A DNA stretch of 64,000 nucleotides, from positions 124,001 through 188,000 of the forward strand of contig JAKOVQ010000005.1 in the NCBI GenBank assembly GCA_029781975.1, read 5' to 3'. How positions within the stretch are numbered: the first letter of the stretch is position 1; every line of letters begins with the position of its first letter. Under the pieces are notes generated by a model. That model was not told the DNA's origin and made no database searches. It saw only the letters and a program-made list of their open reading frames with translations. Origin of the DNA: Acidobacteriota bacterium (lineage in GTDB: Bacteria > Acidobacteriota > Thermoanaerobaculia > UBA5066). Below, in pieces: positions 9,014-17,939 of this stretch. Position numbers and translations under genes: made by a program.

Positions 9014-9085
9014 AAGCCCGAAACTACCATCGTCGGACGGGCGCCCCGCGCGGCGCCCCTCCAGCCCGGCTAGAAAGGAAACGCC

Positions 9086-9415
9086 ATGTCCGAGAACGTC
9101 CGCGAGCTGACCGAGAGCAGCTTCGAGGAAGCCGTCCTGAAGAGCGAGGTCCCCGTCCTCGTCGACTTCTGGGCCGTCTGGTGCGGCCCCTGCCGCATGA
9201 TCACTCCGATCGTCGAGTCGCTCGCGGCGAAGTGGGGGGAGAAGGTCAAGGTCGGCAAGGTCAACGTCGACGACCACCCGGCGATCGCCGAGCGGTTCCA
9301 GATCATGTCGATCCCCACGCTGATGCTCTTCAAGAACGGCCAGGTGGTCGAGCGGGTCGTCGGCGTCGCGCCCCAGGCCTCCCTCGAGAAGAAGTTCGAG
9401 CCTCACATCGCCTGA
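9086..9415 (+). CDS. trxA: Thioredoxin
   Basis: A 109-residue cytoplasmic thiol-disulfide reductant. The redox centre is the canonical WCGPC within FWAVWCGPCRMITPIVE, the cis-proline is in SIPTLMLF, and the length is standard for single-domain thioredoxin-1. A purine-rich AAAGGAAA lies upstream of the ATG, and TAGAAA at 9071-9076 resembles a -10. It is monocistronic, divergent from rsmA, and ends at a strong hairpin shared with the convergent gene behind it. Confidence 0.96.
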   Translation: MSENVRELTESSFEEAVLKSEVPVLVDFWAVWCGPCRMITPIVESLAAKWGEKVKVGKVNVDDHPAIAERFQIMSIPTLMLFKNGQVVERVVGVAPQASLEKKFEPHIA

Positions 9416-9424
9416 CCCGCGGCC

Positions 9425-9448
9425 GGGGAGCCCGCGTCCGGGCTCCCC
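9425..9448. terminator. Bidirectional hairpin between trxA and a convergent gene
   Basis: GGGGAGCCCG (9425-9434) and CGGGCTCCCC (9439-9448) form a perfect 10-bp stem with a CGTC loop, 10 bp after the trxA stop and 27 bp beyond the stop of the convergent small-protein gene. It has no T tract on either side. Confidence 0.5.
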
Positions 9449-9475
9449 GCGCCCCGCGGGCGCGCGGCGGCCCGC

Positions 9476-9931
9476 TCAGACCGGCCCGCGCGGCGTCGTC
9501 GACGGGGCCTTCGGGCCCTTCGGACCCGGCGGCACCGGCGTCGCGGCGATCGGCCCGGGCAGGATCCGCCGGGCGACGGGCCCCTCCGGGCCCTCGACGT
9601 AGAGGACGCGGAGCCGGATCCCCTTCCGCACCTCCGTCTCGATCTCCGTCGACCTGTCGATCCGGAACATCGTCCCCTTGGCCCCCACCTCGGCGAGCAG
9701 GAGGAAGTGGCCGGGCTCGTACTCCAGGCACGCGCCCGCCGCCCGGAGCTCCGGGACGGGCGTCGGCGCGGGAGGTCCCTGGAGGGGCGCCATCGTCGGC
9801 GTGGGCCTCGGCCCCTTTCCCTTCTTCGAGCGGTGCTTCTTCCGTGTGGCCGCCTCGAGCGGGACGACGAGCGCCAGCGAGACGAGGACGACGAGGGCGA
9901 GCCGGAGGAGCGGTCGGTCGAGTCGGCGCAT
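9476..9931 (-). CDS. Small secreted hypothetical protein
   Basis: A 151-residue protein that I do not recognise. It begins with a clear signal peptide (MRRLDRPLLRLALVVLVSLA, followed by an Ala-x-Ala-like cleavage area near residue 30). A Lys/Arg-rich patch and a Pro/Thr-rich segment follow. A compact beta-rich core then shows alternating charged and hydrophobic residues (RAAGACLEYEPGHFLLLAEV, IETEVRKGIRLRVLYVEG), and the tail is Pro-rich. The core looks like a small OB- or SH3-like barrel, but that is a guess. The gene sits alone between trxA and the Bat operon. The long open frame upstream on this strand is antisense to the Bat genes and is not part of it. Confidence 0.65.
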   Translation of the reverse strand: MRRLDRPLLRLALVVLVSLALVVPLEAATRKKHRSKKGKGPRPTPTMAPLQGPPAPTPVPELRAAGACLEYEPGHFLLLAEVGAKGTMFRIDRSTEIETEVRKGIRLRVLYVEGPEGPVARRILPGPIAATPVPPGPKGPKAPSTTPRGPV

Positions 9932-10078
9932 CGGGCGGGCGAGGATAGCCCAGCCCGGCCCCCGCGGACGGCACCCGGCTTGCTCCGTACCGGCCCGTCG
10001 CCGGGTCGTGCCAGAGAGGCACGGGCGGATGGGCGTTCGCGCGCCCTCTCCGGCCAACCTGGCACGCGGAAGGAGCGC
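9932..10078. promoter_or_regulatory. Divergent intergenic region upstream of the Bat operon
   Basis: This 147-bp gap separates the small secreted protein from moxR. It contains a short perfect inverted repeat (CGTGCC at 10007-10012, GGCACG at 10018-10023) with a further TGGCAC copy close to the moxR ribosome site GGAAGGAG. The repeat could be an operator or a small hairpin. No confident -35/-10 pair is visible. Confidence 0.3.
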
Positions 10079-11101
10079 ATGAGCACGACCGCCGAGACGA
10101 GGGGCCTCGACGCCGCGGCCCTCACCGAGAAGATCCGGGAGCACGCGCTCGCGGTATCCGCCCTCCTGACGGAGATCCGAAAGGTCATCGTCGGCCAGAG
10201 CACGCTCATCGAGCGGCTCGTCATCGGGCTCCTCTCCGACGGGCACGTCCTCCTCGAAGGAGTCCCCGGCCTGGCCAAGACGCTCGCCGTCAAGACCCTC
10301 GCGCGCGGGCTCGACGCCTCGTTCTCGCGGATCCAGTTCACCCCCGACCTCCTCCCCGCCGACGTCGTGGGGACCCTCGTCTTCAACCCGAAGACGCAGG
10401 AGTTCTTCACGCGCAAGGGCCCCGTCTTCGCCCACCTCCTCCTGGCGGACGAGGTCAACCGCGCCCCGGCGAAGGTGCAGTCGGCGCTCCTCGAGGCGAT
10501 GCAGGAGCGGCAGGTGACGATCGGCGAGGAGACCTTCGCCCTCCCCGACCCGTTCCTCGTCCTGGCGACGCAGAACCCGATCGAGCAGGAGGGGACCTAC
10601 CCCCTCCCCGAGGCCCAGGTCGACCGCTTCCTGATGAAGCTCCGGGTCGGCTACCCGACGAAGGCCGAGGAGCGGCAGCTCCTCGACCGGATGGGGGACC
10701 GGGCCGAGTCCGACGTCACGGGCACCGTCCGGCCGGTCCTCGCCCCCGCGAAGGTCCGCGAGCTCCGCGCCCTCGTGAGGAGCCTGTACGTCGACGAGCG
10801 GATCCGCGGCTACCTCGTCGAGCTGGTCGCCGCGACGCGCGACCCGAAGGCGTACGGCCTCGCCGACCTCTCCGGCTTCGTCTCCTACGGCGCGTCGCCG
10901 CGCGCGACGCTGGCGCTCCTGGCGACGGCCCGGGCCCACGCCTTCCTCCAGGGGCGCGGGTACGTGGTCCCCGAGGACGTCAAGGAGGTCGCGCCCGACG
11001 TCCTCAGGCACCGGGTCCTCCTCAGCTACGAGGCCGAGGCGGAGAACGTGTCGAGCGACCAGGTGGTCTCCCGCATCCTGGAGAGGATCGAGGTCCCCTG
11101 A
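10079..11101 (+). CDS. MoxR family AAA+ ATPase
   Basis: A 340-residue MoxR-type ATPase, the chaperone-like motor that typically works with von Willebrand A-domain proteins encoded next to it. Visible parts are Walker A GVPGLAKT, Walker B LLADEVNRAPAKVQSALLEA, sensor 1 LATQNPIEQEGTYPLPEAQ, the arginine finger region VDRFLMKL, and the AAA lid 2 domain at the C-terminus. The ATG is preceded by GGAAGGAG at good spacing. It is the first gene of a six-gene Bat operon, with DUF58 25 bp downstream. Confidence 0.93.
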   Translation: MSTTAETRGLDAAALTEKIREHALAVSALLTEIRKVIVGQSTLIERLVIGLLSDGHVLLEGVPGLAKTLAVKTLARGLDASFSRIQFTPDLLPADVVGTLVFNPKTQEFFTRKGPVFAHLLLADEVNRAPAKVQSALLEAMQERQVTIGEETFALPDPFLVLATQNPIEQEGTYPLPEAQVDRFLMKLRVGYPTKAEERQLLDRMGDRAESDVTGTVRPVLAPAKVRELRALVRSLYVDERIRGYLVELVAATRDPKAYGLADLSGFVSYGASPRATLALLATARAHAFLQGRGYVVPEDVKEVAPDVLRHRVLLSYEAEAENVSSDQVVSRILERIEVP

Positions 11102-11126
11102 GGCCGGCGAGGAGCCAGGGACGCCC

Positions 11127-12011
11127 ATGCTGCCCCGCGAGGTCCTGAAGAAGATCAACCGGATCCGGATCCGGACGAACAGGCTCGTCGACGCCGGGCT
11201 CGGGGGCGAGTACCACTCCGTCTTCCGCGGCCGCGGCATGGAGTTCTCCGAGGTCCGCGAGTACGTCCCGGGGGACGACGTCCGCTCCATCGACTGGAAC
11301 GTCACGGCGCGGACGGGCTCGCCGCACATCAAGAAGTACGTCGAGGAGCGCGACCTGACGGCCCTCCTCCTCCTCGACCTCTCCGCCTCGCAGGGCTTCG
11401 GCTCGCGCTTCCTCGCCAAGCGCGACCTCTGCGCGGAGCTGGCGGCCCTCCTCGCCTTCGCGGCCGTGAAGAACAACGACCGGGTCGGCGCCCTCCTCTT
11501 CACGGACCGGGTGGAGCGCTGGGTCCCGCCGGGCAAGGGGCTGAAGCACGCCCTCTCGATCGCGCTCGACGCGCTGAGCCACCCCCTCGAGGGACGCGGC
11601 ACCGACCTCTCCCTCGCGTTCCGGGTCGCCCACTCCCTGCTGAAGCAGCGCTCCGTCGTCTTCGTCCTCTCCGACTTCCTCGACGCCGGCTGGGAGAAGC
11701 CGCTCAAGGTCCTCCGGGGCCGGCACGACGTCGTCGCGATGCCGATCTCCGACCCCCTCGAGGCGGCGCTGCCGACGAGCGGGCTCGTGAGGCTCCGCGA
11801 CGCGGAGACCGGCCTCACCCGCGTCTTCGACGCCTCCGACCCCGGGTTCCGGAAGCTCTGGGGGCGGCGGGGACGCCCCTTCCCCGACCCGATGAGGACC
11901 TTCCGGGACGCGGGGATCGACGCGATCCCGCTCGCCACGAACGCCCCCTACGAGCACGCCCTCGTCCGCTTCTTCAAGGAGCGCGAGCGGCGGAAGGCGA
12001 TGGGACGGTGA
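11127..12011 (+). CDS. DUF58 domain protein with VWA-like fold
   Basis: A 294-residue DUF58 protein, usual second gene of MoxR/Bat operons. The signature GGEYHSVFRGRGMEFSEVRE is near residue 30, followed by VPGDDVRSIDWNVTAR. A VWA-like core with a metal-site motif DLSAS lies near residue 90. It is predicted cytoplasmic and probably a MoxR partner, but its biochemical role is not established for the family. Its stop codon overlaps the GTG start of the next gene (GTGA). Confidence 0.9.
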   Translation: MLPREVLKKINRIRIRTNRLVDAGLGGEYHSVFRGRGMEFSEVREYVPGDDVRSIDWNVTARTGSPHIKKYVEERDLTALLLLDLSASQGFGSRFLAKRDLCAELAALLAFAAVKNNDRVGALLFTDRVERWVPPGKGLKHALSIALDALSHPLEGRGTDLSLAFRVAHSLLKQRSVVFVLSDFLDAGWEKPLKVLRGRHDVVAMPISDPLEAALPTSGLVRLRDAETGLTRVFDASDPGFRKLWGRRGRPFPDPMRTFRDAGIDAIPLATNAPYEHALVRFFKERERRKAMGR

Positions 12012-13039
12012 GCCGGGCGGCCGGCGTCCTCCCCCTCCTCGCCCTCGCCGCGGCGGGGCTCGCGCCGGCGGGCGCGGCGGCACCGGCCGCTCCCCCGTCC
12101 TTCACCGTCTCGGTCGACCGGACGAAGCTCGGCGTCGGGGACCGGGCCCGGGTCACCTACGAGGCGCGGATCCCGGAGGGGGCGCGCGTCGAGGTCGAGG
12201 CGTACGTCTCGCCGCGGCTCCCGGGGCCCCAGGAGGGGAGCGGGCCGGTCCTCGGCTTCTCGGTGGAAGGGCCGGCGACCCTCGAGAAGGCCGGCGCCGG
12301 GTCGGCCGTCTGGCGGCAGACGGTCGACGTGGTCCCCTTCGCGTCCGGAGACGTGCCGCTCCCCGGGCCGCACCTCGTCTTCGTGGCGCCGGACGGAAGC
12401 CGCACCGCGGTCCGGCCGCCGGCGGCGCTCCTCCAGGTCTCCTCCCGCCTGCCGAGCGACAAGAAGCCGGAGGAGCTCGCGCCGCGCGACGACCGCGACG
12501 TCCGGATCCCGGCCCGCCCCTGGTGGTTCTGGGCGCTCCTCGCCCTGGCGGCCCTGGCCGCGGGCCTCGTCGTCCTCTGGCTCGTCCGCAGGAGGCGGCG
12601 GAGCTCGGGGGCCGGCGCGCTCGCCGCGGCGCCCGAGGTCCCCCTCGAGGTCGAGTTCGGCGCCGCCCTCGACCGGCTGGCCGCGTCGGCCGGCACGCTG
12701 GAGGGCGACCCACGCCCCTTCTACACGGACCTGACCCACGCCACGAAGCGATTCCTCGAGCGCCACCTCTCGCTCCCCGTCCTCGAGTGGACGACGTTCG
12801 AGACCGTGAAGCGCCTCCGCGAGGCGGGGTGGGAGGCGCCGCGGGAGGTCGGCCTCGCGGAGATCCTCGGCTCGGCCGACCGGGTGAAGTTCGGCCGCGG
12901 CGCGGCCACGCGCGCCGACGCCCTCGAGCACGTCGAGAGGGCGCGCCGGCTCCTCTCGTACGTCGAGGCCGAGCGGGCCGCCGCCGCGGCCCGGGCCGAG
13001 AAGGCCGAGAAGGCCGGGAAGCGGGAGGCCGCGCGGTGA
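12008..13039 (+). CDS. Bat-operon membrane protein, DUF4381-like
   Basis: A 343-residue protein with an N-terminal signal peptide (about 1-25), a beta-rich periplasmic domain to about residue 165, one membrane span (WWFWALLALAALAAGLVVLW), and a cytoplasmic helical domain. The last contains YTDLTHATKRFLERHL and TTFETVKRLREAGW, features seen in DUF4381 or BatD-C-terminal-like proteins of Bat operons. The GTG start overlaps the DUF58 stop, and its own stop overlaps the batA start. By position it should be a structural partner of BatA/BatB. The family assignment is by resemblance and context. Confidence 0.8.
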   Translation: MSRAAGVLPLLALAAAGLAPAGAAAPAAPPSFTVSVDRTKLGVGDRARVTYEARIPEGARVEVEAYVSPRLPGPQEGSGPVLGFSVEGPATLEKAGAGSAVWRQTVDVVPFASGDVPLPGPHLVFVAPDGSRTAVRPPAALLQVSSRLPSDKKPEELAPRDDRDVRIPARPWWFWALLALAALAAGLVVLWLVRRRRRSSGAGALAAAPEVPLEVEFGAALDRLAASAGTLEGDPRPFYTDLTHATKRFLERHLSLPVLEWTTFETVKRLREAGWEAPREVGLAEILGSADRVKFGRGAATRADALEHVERARRLLSYVEAERAAAAARAEKAEKAGKREAAR

Positions 13040-14091
13040 GCTCCCTCCCGGCCTCGATCGCCTCCCTCTTCCCGCCCGGCCTCTCGTTCCGGGACCCGGA
13101 GCTCCTCTGGCTCCTCCTCGTCCTGCCGCTGGCGATCGCCCTGAAGGCCTTCCGCGAGCGGCGGGGGGACGGCGCGCTCGCGGTCCCCACGCTGGCGTTC
13201 GTGGCGAACGCGCGGCCCACCTGGCGCGTCCGCCTCCGCCACCTCCCGTTCGCCCTCGCGTGCCTCGGCACCGCCGGGCTCGTGGTGGCCCTGGCCCGCC
13301 CCCGCGTCGGCCTCGAGCGGACCGAGTCGTGGACGGAGGGGATCGACATCGTCATCGCCCTCGACGCGTCCGGCTCCATGGCCGCCGAGGACTTCAAGCC
13401 GAAGAACCGCTTCTTCGTCGCGCGCACGGAGGCCCGGCGGTTCGTCGAGGGACGGCCGAACGACCGGCTGGCCCTCCTGACGTTCGCGGGGCGCTCCAGG
13501 ACCGTCGTCCCGCTGACGACCGACCGGGCGATGCTCCTCGAGAGGATGGCGGACCTGAAGCTGGGCGAGCAGGGCGACGGGACGGCCATCGGCATGGCTC
13601 TCGGGAACGCCCTGGCCCGGCTCAAGCCGTCGCAGGCGAAGTCGAAGGTCGTCGTCCTCGTGACGGACGGAGCGAACAACGCCGGCGAGATCGACCCCGA
13701 CACCGCCGCCTCGATCGCCCGGGCGCTCGGCGTCCGCGTCTACACCGTCGGCGTCGGGACGGACCGGGGTCCCGTGGAGATCCCGGTCCAGATGCGGGAC
13801 CCCGACACGGGCCGGGTCACCGAGCGGCGCGTCCTCGCGAACGTCGACGTCGACGACAAGCTCCTCCAGAGGATCGCCGACACCACGGGAGGCCGCTTCT
13901 TCCGCGCCACCGACCCGAAGGGGCTCTCGGAGACGTTCCAGGCGATCGACCGCCTCGAGAAGAGCCGGATCCAGACGACGACCTACACCCGCTGGAGGGA
14001 GATCTACCACGAGGCGCTCCTTCCCTCCGGCGTCGTCCTCGCGGTGGCGGGGATCCTCGCCGCCTTCGCCTTCCCGGTGACGCCGCGATGA
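13036..14091 (+). CDS. batA: BatA-like VWA domain protein
   Basis: A 351-residue inner-membrane protein with two N-terminal hydrophobic segments (aerotolerance-regulator N-terminal type), a periplasm- or cytoplasm-facing VWA domain and a C-terminal membrane span. The metal-ion-dependent adhesion site is intact: DASGSM near residue 115, a Thr in GDGTAIG, and LVTDGANN. It starts at GTG overlapping the previous stop and ends in ATGA shared with the next gene. Bat proteins affect aerotolerance and stress survival in Bacteroides and Leptospira; the role here is inferred from that. Confidence 0.9.
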   Translation: MSSLPASIASLFPPGLSFRDPELLWLLLVLPLAIALKAFRERRGDGALAVPTLAFVANARPTWRVRLRHLPFALACLGTAGLVVALARPRVGLERTESWTEGIDIVIALDASGSMAAEDFKPKNRFFVARTEARRFVEGRPNDRLALLTFAGRSRTVVPLTTDRAMLLERMADLKLGEQGDGTAIGMALGNALARLKPSQAKSKVVVLVTDGANNAGEIDPDTAASIARALGVRVYTVGVGTDRGPVEIPVQMRDPDTGRVTERRVLANVDVDDKLLQRIADTTGGRFFRATDPKGLSETFQAIDRLEKSRIQTTTYTRWREIYHEALLPSGVVLAVAGILAAFAFPVTPR

Positions 14092-15974
14092 CCGCCTCCC
14101 TCTCCGCCCCGTCGGCGCTCGCCACCCTCTTCGCCGCTCCCGCCTGGCTCGCGGCGACGGCAGCGGGCGTGGCGCTCGCGGCCGGGCTCTGGGCCCTCTG
14201 GAGCCGGCTCGAGGGGCGGAGGGCAAACGCCCTCGTCTCGCCGGCCCTCGCCGCGCGGAGCGGAATCCCCGGGCCCCGGAGGACGCTCCCCGCCCTCCTC
14301 GCCCTCCTCGTCCTCGCCGGCGTCGGGCTCGCCGAGGCTCGCCCGCGCTGGGGGAGGACGACCGAGACGATCGAGCGGCGCGGCGCCGACGTCGTGGTGG
14401 TCCTCGACACCTCGGCGTCGATGGGGGCGACGGACGTCTCCCCGTCGCGCTTCGTCCTCGCCCGGCAGGCGACGATGTCGCTCCTGGAAAGGCTCGGAGG
14501 CGACCGCGTCGCCCTGATCGGCTGCGAGGGCGAGGCCCAGGTCCTCGTCCCCCTGACCCTCGACACGGCGGCCGTCGGCCTCTTCCTCGACGCCCTCGAG
14601 CCCGGGATCGGAGCCCTGCCGGGGACGTCGCTCGCCGCGGGCCTCACGGCGGCGGCCGAGCTCCTGCCGCCGGGCGGGCCCGGAGGGTCGCAGGTCGTCG
14701 TCGTCTCGGACGGCGAGGACCTCGACGGCGGGGTCGAGGCGGCCGTCGAGAAGGCGAAGGCGGAGAAGATCACCGTCCACACCGTCTTCGTCGGCAACAC
14801 CGCCGGCCGCGGCGCCCCGGTTCCCCAGTTCGACGCGGCCGGCCGGCCGCAGGGGTTCAGGACGACGGAGGGGGGCGCCCCCGTCCTCTCGAGGCCCGAC
14901 CCGGCGCTCCTCCGCAGGCTGGCCGCCGAGACGGGCGGGACCTTCTCGATCGTCTCGCCCGGACGCACCGACCTCGACGGGGTCGCCCGCGCGATCGACC
15001 TGGCCGCCCGCAATCCCCTCTCGGGGACGGTCGCCACCAACCTCGAGGAGCGGTTCCAGATCCCGCTCGCCGTCGCCGTCGGCGCTGCGGCCCTCCTCCT
15101 CCTCGGTCCCCTCCGCCGCCCCCGGTCAGCGGGGGTCCCCTCCGCCGCGCTCCTCGCGACCCTCGCCGCGGCGGTCGCTGCGACGGTCGCCGCGGGGGTC
15201 GCCCCGGAGGCGCGCGCCGCGCAGCCGGTCGCCGCGGGTCAGCCCGCGACCGCCCCGGCCCCGGCCGCGCCCGGGCCGGCGGTCCCTCCGAGCCCGACTC
15301 CCCCGCCGGGCCTCGTCGGGAGGATCCTCTCGCGCCCGCCGTTCACGAGCTCGCGCGCCGAGGCCCTCGCCGGGAGGAAGGCCCTGGCGGAGAAGAAGGA
15401 GGCCGACGCCCTCGCGCGGTTCTCCCGGCAGGCCGCGCTCGACCCGCGGGACCCGGCAGGCCCCTACAACGTCGGGTCCGCGCTGGCGCGGGCCGGACGT
15501 TCCGAGGAGGCCCTCGCGGCGCTCGACGCCGCCCGCCGCGGCCCCGACCGGAGCGTCGCGGCGGACGCGGCCTACGAGGCGGGACTCGTCCGTTACCGGG
15601 AGGGGCGTTACGGCGAGGCCGCCGGCGCCTTCCGCGATGCCCTCCGGCTCGCCCCCGGCGCCGCGGACGCCGCGTACAACTACGAGCTCTCCCTGCGACG
15701 CGCCGAGGAGGAGAAGAAGAAGCAGCAGGAGCAGCAGCAGAAGCAACAGCAGCAGCAACAACAACAGCAGAAGCAGCAGCAGCCGAAGAAGAGCCCCGAG
15801 GAGGAGAAGAAGGAGCAGCAGGAGAAGGCCGACCGCGACTTCGAGCAGAAGGCGAAGATGTCGCGCGAGAAGGCCGAGCAGCTCCTCTCGGCCATCGCAC
15901 GGGCCGACCTCGACGAGCAGAAGAAGCGGATCGCCGAGCAGAAAGTCCGGCGCCGTCCGGGGAAGGACTGGTGA
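14088..15974 (+). CDS. batB: BatB-BatC fusion: VWA domain plus TPR with poly-Gln tract
   Basis: A 628-residue protein combining what are usually two genes. Residues about 1-345 form a BatB-like half: two N-terminal spans, VWA with DTSASMG, VVVSDGED, and a C-terminal span. A Pro/Ala linker leads to a BatC-like half with TPR repeats (about 440-540; NVGSALARAGRSEEALAAL, RYREGRYGEAAGAFRDALRL). A striking Gln/Lys run, encoded by 15717-15790 with mixed CAG and CAA codons, and a charged coiled-coil-like tail finish the protein. The Gln tract departs from the local Ala/Arg/Gly codon bias. Overlaps on both sides (ATGA, GTGA) indicate coupling. Confidence 0.88.
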   Translation: MTASLSAPSALATLFAAPAWLAATAAGVALAAGLWALWSRLEGRRANALVSPALAARSGIPGPRRTLPALLALLVLAGVGLAEARPRWGRTTETIERRGADVVVVLDTSASMGATDVSPSRFVLARQATMSLLERLGGDRVALIGCEGEAQVLVPLTLDTAAVGLFLDALEPGIGALPGTSLAAGLTAAAELLPPGGPGGSQVVVVSDGEDLDGGVEAAVEKAKAEKITVHTVFVGNTAGRGAPVPQFDAAGRPQGFRTTEGGAPVLSRPDPALLRRLAAETGGTFSIVSPGRTDLDGVARAIDLAARNPLSGTVATNLEERFQIPLAVAVGAAALLLLGPLRRPRSAGVPSAALLATLAAAVAATVAAGVAPEARAAQPVAAGQPATAPAPAAPGPAVPPSPTPPPGLVGRILSRPPFTSSRAEALAGRKALAEKKEADALARFSRQAALDPRDPAGPYNVGSALARAGRSEEALAALDAARRGPDRSVAADAAYEAGLVRYREGRYGEAAGAFRDALRLAPGAADAAYNYELSLRRAEEEKKKQQEQQQKQQQQQQQQQKQQQPKKSPEEEKKEQQEKADRDFEQKAKMSREKAEQLLSAIARADLDEQKKRIAEQKVRRRPGKDW

Positions 15975-17893
15975 GACCGCTCCCCGTCCTCGCGCGCGCC
16001 GTCGCGGCGCGGGCCCTCGCGGCGGCCGCGGCGGCGGCGCTCGTCGCCGCGCTCCTCCCAGCCGTCCCCCTCGCGGCGCAGCCGGAGGGGCCCGGGCCCG
16101 CCGTGGAGGTCCACGTCGACCGGCCGCGGCCGGCCTCGGACGACCTCGTGCGGCTCACCTACGTCTTCAGCGGCTCCACGGCGGGAGGGAACCTCCGCGC
16201 TCCCGCCCAGCTGCCGCTCAAGAACCTCCGCGTCGTCGGGGGCCCCAACACCTCCACGCAGATCTCGTTCATCAACGGGGAGGTGAGCCGCACCTCGAGC
16301 CTCACCTATTTCCTCAAGCCGCTCGGGCCGGGCCCCGCCGAGGTGGGAGAGACCGCCTGGAAGGTGGGCGACTTCGACGTGAAGGCTCCGGCGTACGCGC
16401 TCGAGGTGGGCCCCCCGCGACGCGGCGCCGGCACCGCCGCGGCCGGGCCTGGCGGAGGGGACGCCGGCGCGGACGACGACCCGTTCGAGGCGTTCTTCGG
16501 CCGCCGCTCCCCTTCCCGCCCGGCCGCCCCGCGCGCAGACCCGCTCGTCCTCTACACCGCCACCGCCGACAAGCTCAGCGCCTACGTCGGCGAGGAGGTG
16601 GTCATCCACTACGAGCTCGTCACCCAGGCCGACGTCCAGGGGATCGAGTACGTGGAGCCGCCGAAGTTCCCGGGCGTCTGGGCCGAGGACCTCGAGAGGC
16701 CCGACCGCCCGACCGGCAGGAGCGACACCATCGGGGGGCACCCCGTCGCGCGGTTCACGCTCCTGAAGAAGGTGATCTCAGGGCTGGCGCCCGGGACGGT
16801 GACGATCCCTCCCGCCCGGATCCGGATCGGCGTGAGGACCGCGTTCGACCCGTTCGGCGACCCGTTCGGGGGCCTGCGGCCCCAGGTGCTCGAGCGCGAG
16901 ACGAAGCCGATCACCATCCGGATCCTCCCGATCCCCGGGCACCCCGACTTCAAGGGGCCCGTCGGGCGGTTCGACGTGACGGCGAGCCTCGACCGGTCGG
17001 CCGTCCCGGTCGGCGAGGCGGTGACGCTGCGGCTGAAGGTGTCGGGCCAGGGCAACCTACGGACGGCGGGCGAGGCCCCGCCCCTCTCTCTCGCCGGCGT
17101 CCGGGTCTACCCGCCCCAGGCGAAGTCCAGCCCCACGCGGAGCGGGCCGAAGGCGACCGCCTCCGTCGAGTGGGACTACGTCCTCGTCCCGTCCCGTCCC
17201 GGGCCGCTCGAGATCCCGCCGGTGCCGCTCGAGGTCTTCGACCCCGCCCTCCGCAAGGTCGTGACGAGGGCGAGCGCCCCGCTGCACGTCTCCGTGGAGG
17301 GGGACGCGGCGGCGGCCGCCGCCGCCGCTGCCGCCGCGCCGACCGCCCCGGCTGCGACGGCCGCGACGGCTGCGACAGTGGCCGAGGCGGTGACCGTCCC
17401 GGCGTCCGAGACGGCGGGGAGCGCGCCGGCCCGGGCCGGAAGGCGAGCCGCCGCCGACCCGCCTCCTCCGGCGGTCAGCCTGGCCACCCGGACCGTCTCG
17501 ATCCCGCTCTGGCTCCTCGTGACGATCCCGGCGGCCCTCCTCGCCGCCGGCGGCGCGACGCTAGCCCTGCGCGGCCGGATGAGGAGCCGCGGCGCGGCCC
17601 GCGCGCGCCTCGCGGCCGAGCCGGGAGAGACGAAGGAGCGGGCGGCCGCGCGGATCGAGGAGGCTCTCCGGCAGGCGATCGCCCGGCGCTGCGGCCTCGC
17701 GGAGACCGCCCCCGAGGCCGAGCTCCTCGCCGCCCTCGAGCGCGCGGGCCTTCCGGCGCCGCTCCGGAAGGAGGCGAAGGAGGTCCTCGACGAGGCCGAG
17801 TTCCTCCGCTTCGCCCCGCAGCTCGGCGACTACGAGGCCGAGATCGCCCGGGCGCGGGAGCGCGCCGTCGCCCTCCTCGCCCGCCTGTCGTGA
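15971..17893 (+). CDS. batD: BatD-like protein (BatD family)
   Basis: A 640-residue exported membrane protein that closes the Bat operon. It has a signal peptide (about 1-36), BatD beta-sandwich repeats with the family-like openings VEVHVDRPRPASDDLVRL and FDVTASLDRSAVPVGEAV, and an Ala-rich linker. A single span near residue 515 (LWLLVTIPAALLAAGGATLAL) and a cytoplasmic helical tail complete it. The GTG start overlaps the BatB-C stop. An Ala-rich low-complexity run lies around 17306-17385. It likely forms a membrane complex with the VWA proteins. The substrate and signal are unknown. Confidence 0.88.
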   Translation: MRPLPVLARAVAARALAAAAAAALVAALLPAVPLAAQPEGPGPAVEVHVDRPRPASDDLVRLTYVFSGSTAGGNLRAPAQLPLKNLRVVGGPNTSTQISFINGEVSRTSSLTYFLKPLGPGPAEVGETAWKVGDFDVKAPAYALEVGPPRRGAGTAAAGPGGGDAGADDDPFEAFFGRRSPSRPAAPRADPLVLYTATADKLSAYVGEEVVIHYELVTQADVQGIEYVEPPKFPGVWAEDLERPDRPTGRSDTIGGHPVARFTLLKKVISGLAPGTVTIPPARIRIGVRTAFDPFGDPFGGLRPQVLERETKPITIRILPIPGHPDFKGPVGRFDVTASLDRSAVPVGEAVTLRLKVSGQGNLRTAGEAPPLSLAGVRVYPPQAKSSPTRSGPKATASVEWDYVLVPSRPGPLEIPPVPLEVFDPALRKVVTRASAPLHVSVEGDAAAAAAAAAAAPTAPAATAATAATVAEAVTVPASETAGSAPARAGRRAAADPPPPAVSLATRTVSIPLWLLVTIPAALLAAGGATLALRGRMRSRGAARARLAAEPGETKERAAARIEEALRQAIARRCGLAETAPEAELLAALERAGLPAPLRKEAKEVLDEAEFLRFAPQLGDYEAEIARARERAVALLARLS

Positions 17894-17939
17894 AGGCCCG
17901 TCGCCGGGCGCCGTCCGGGCGGACGACTAGAATCGTCCG

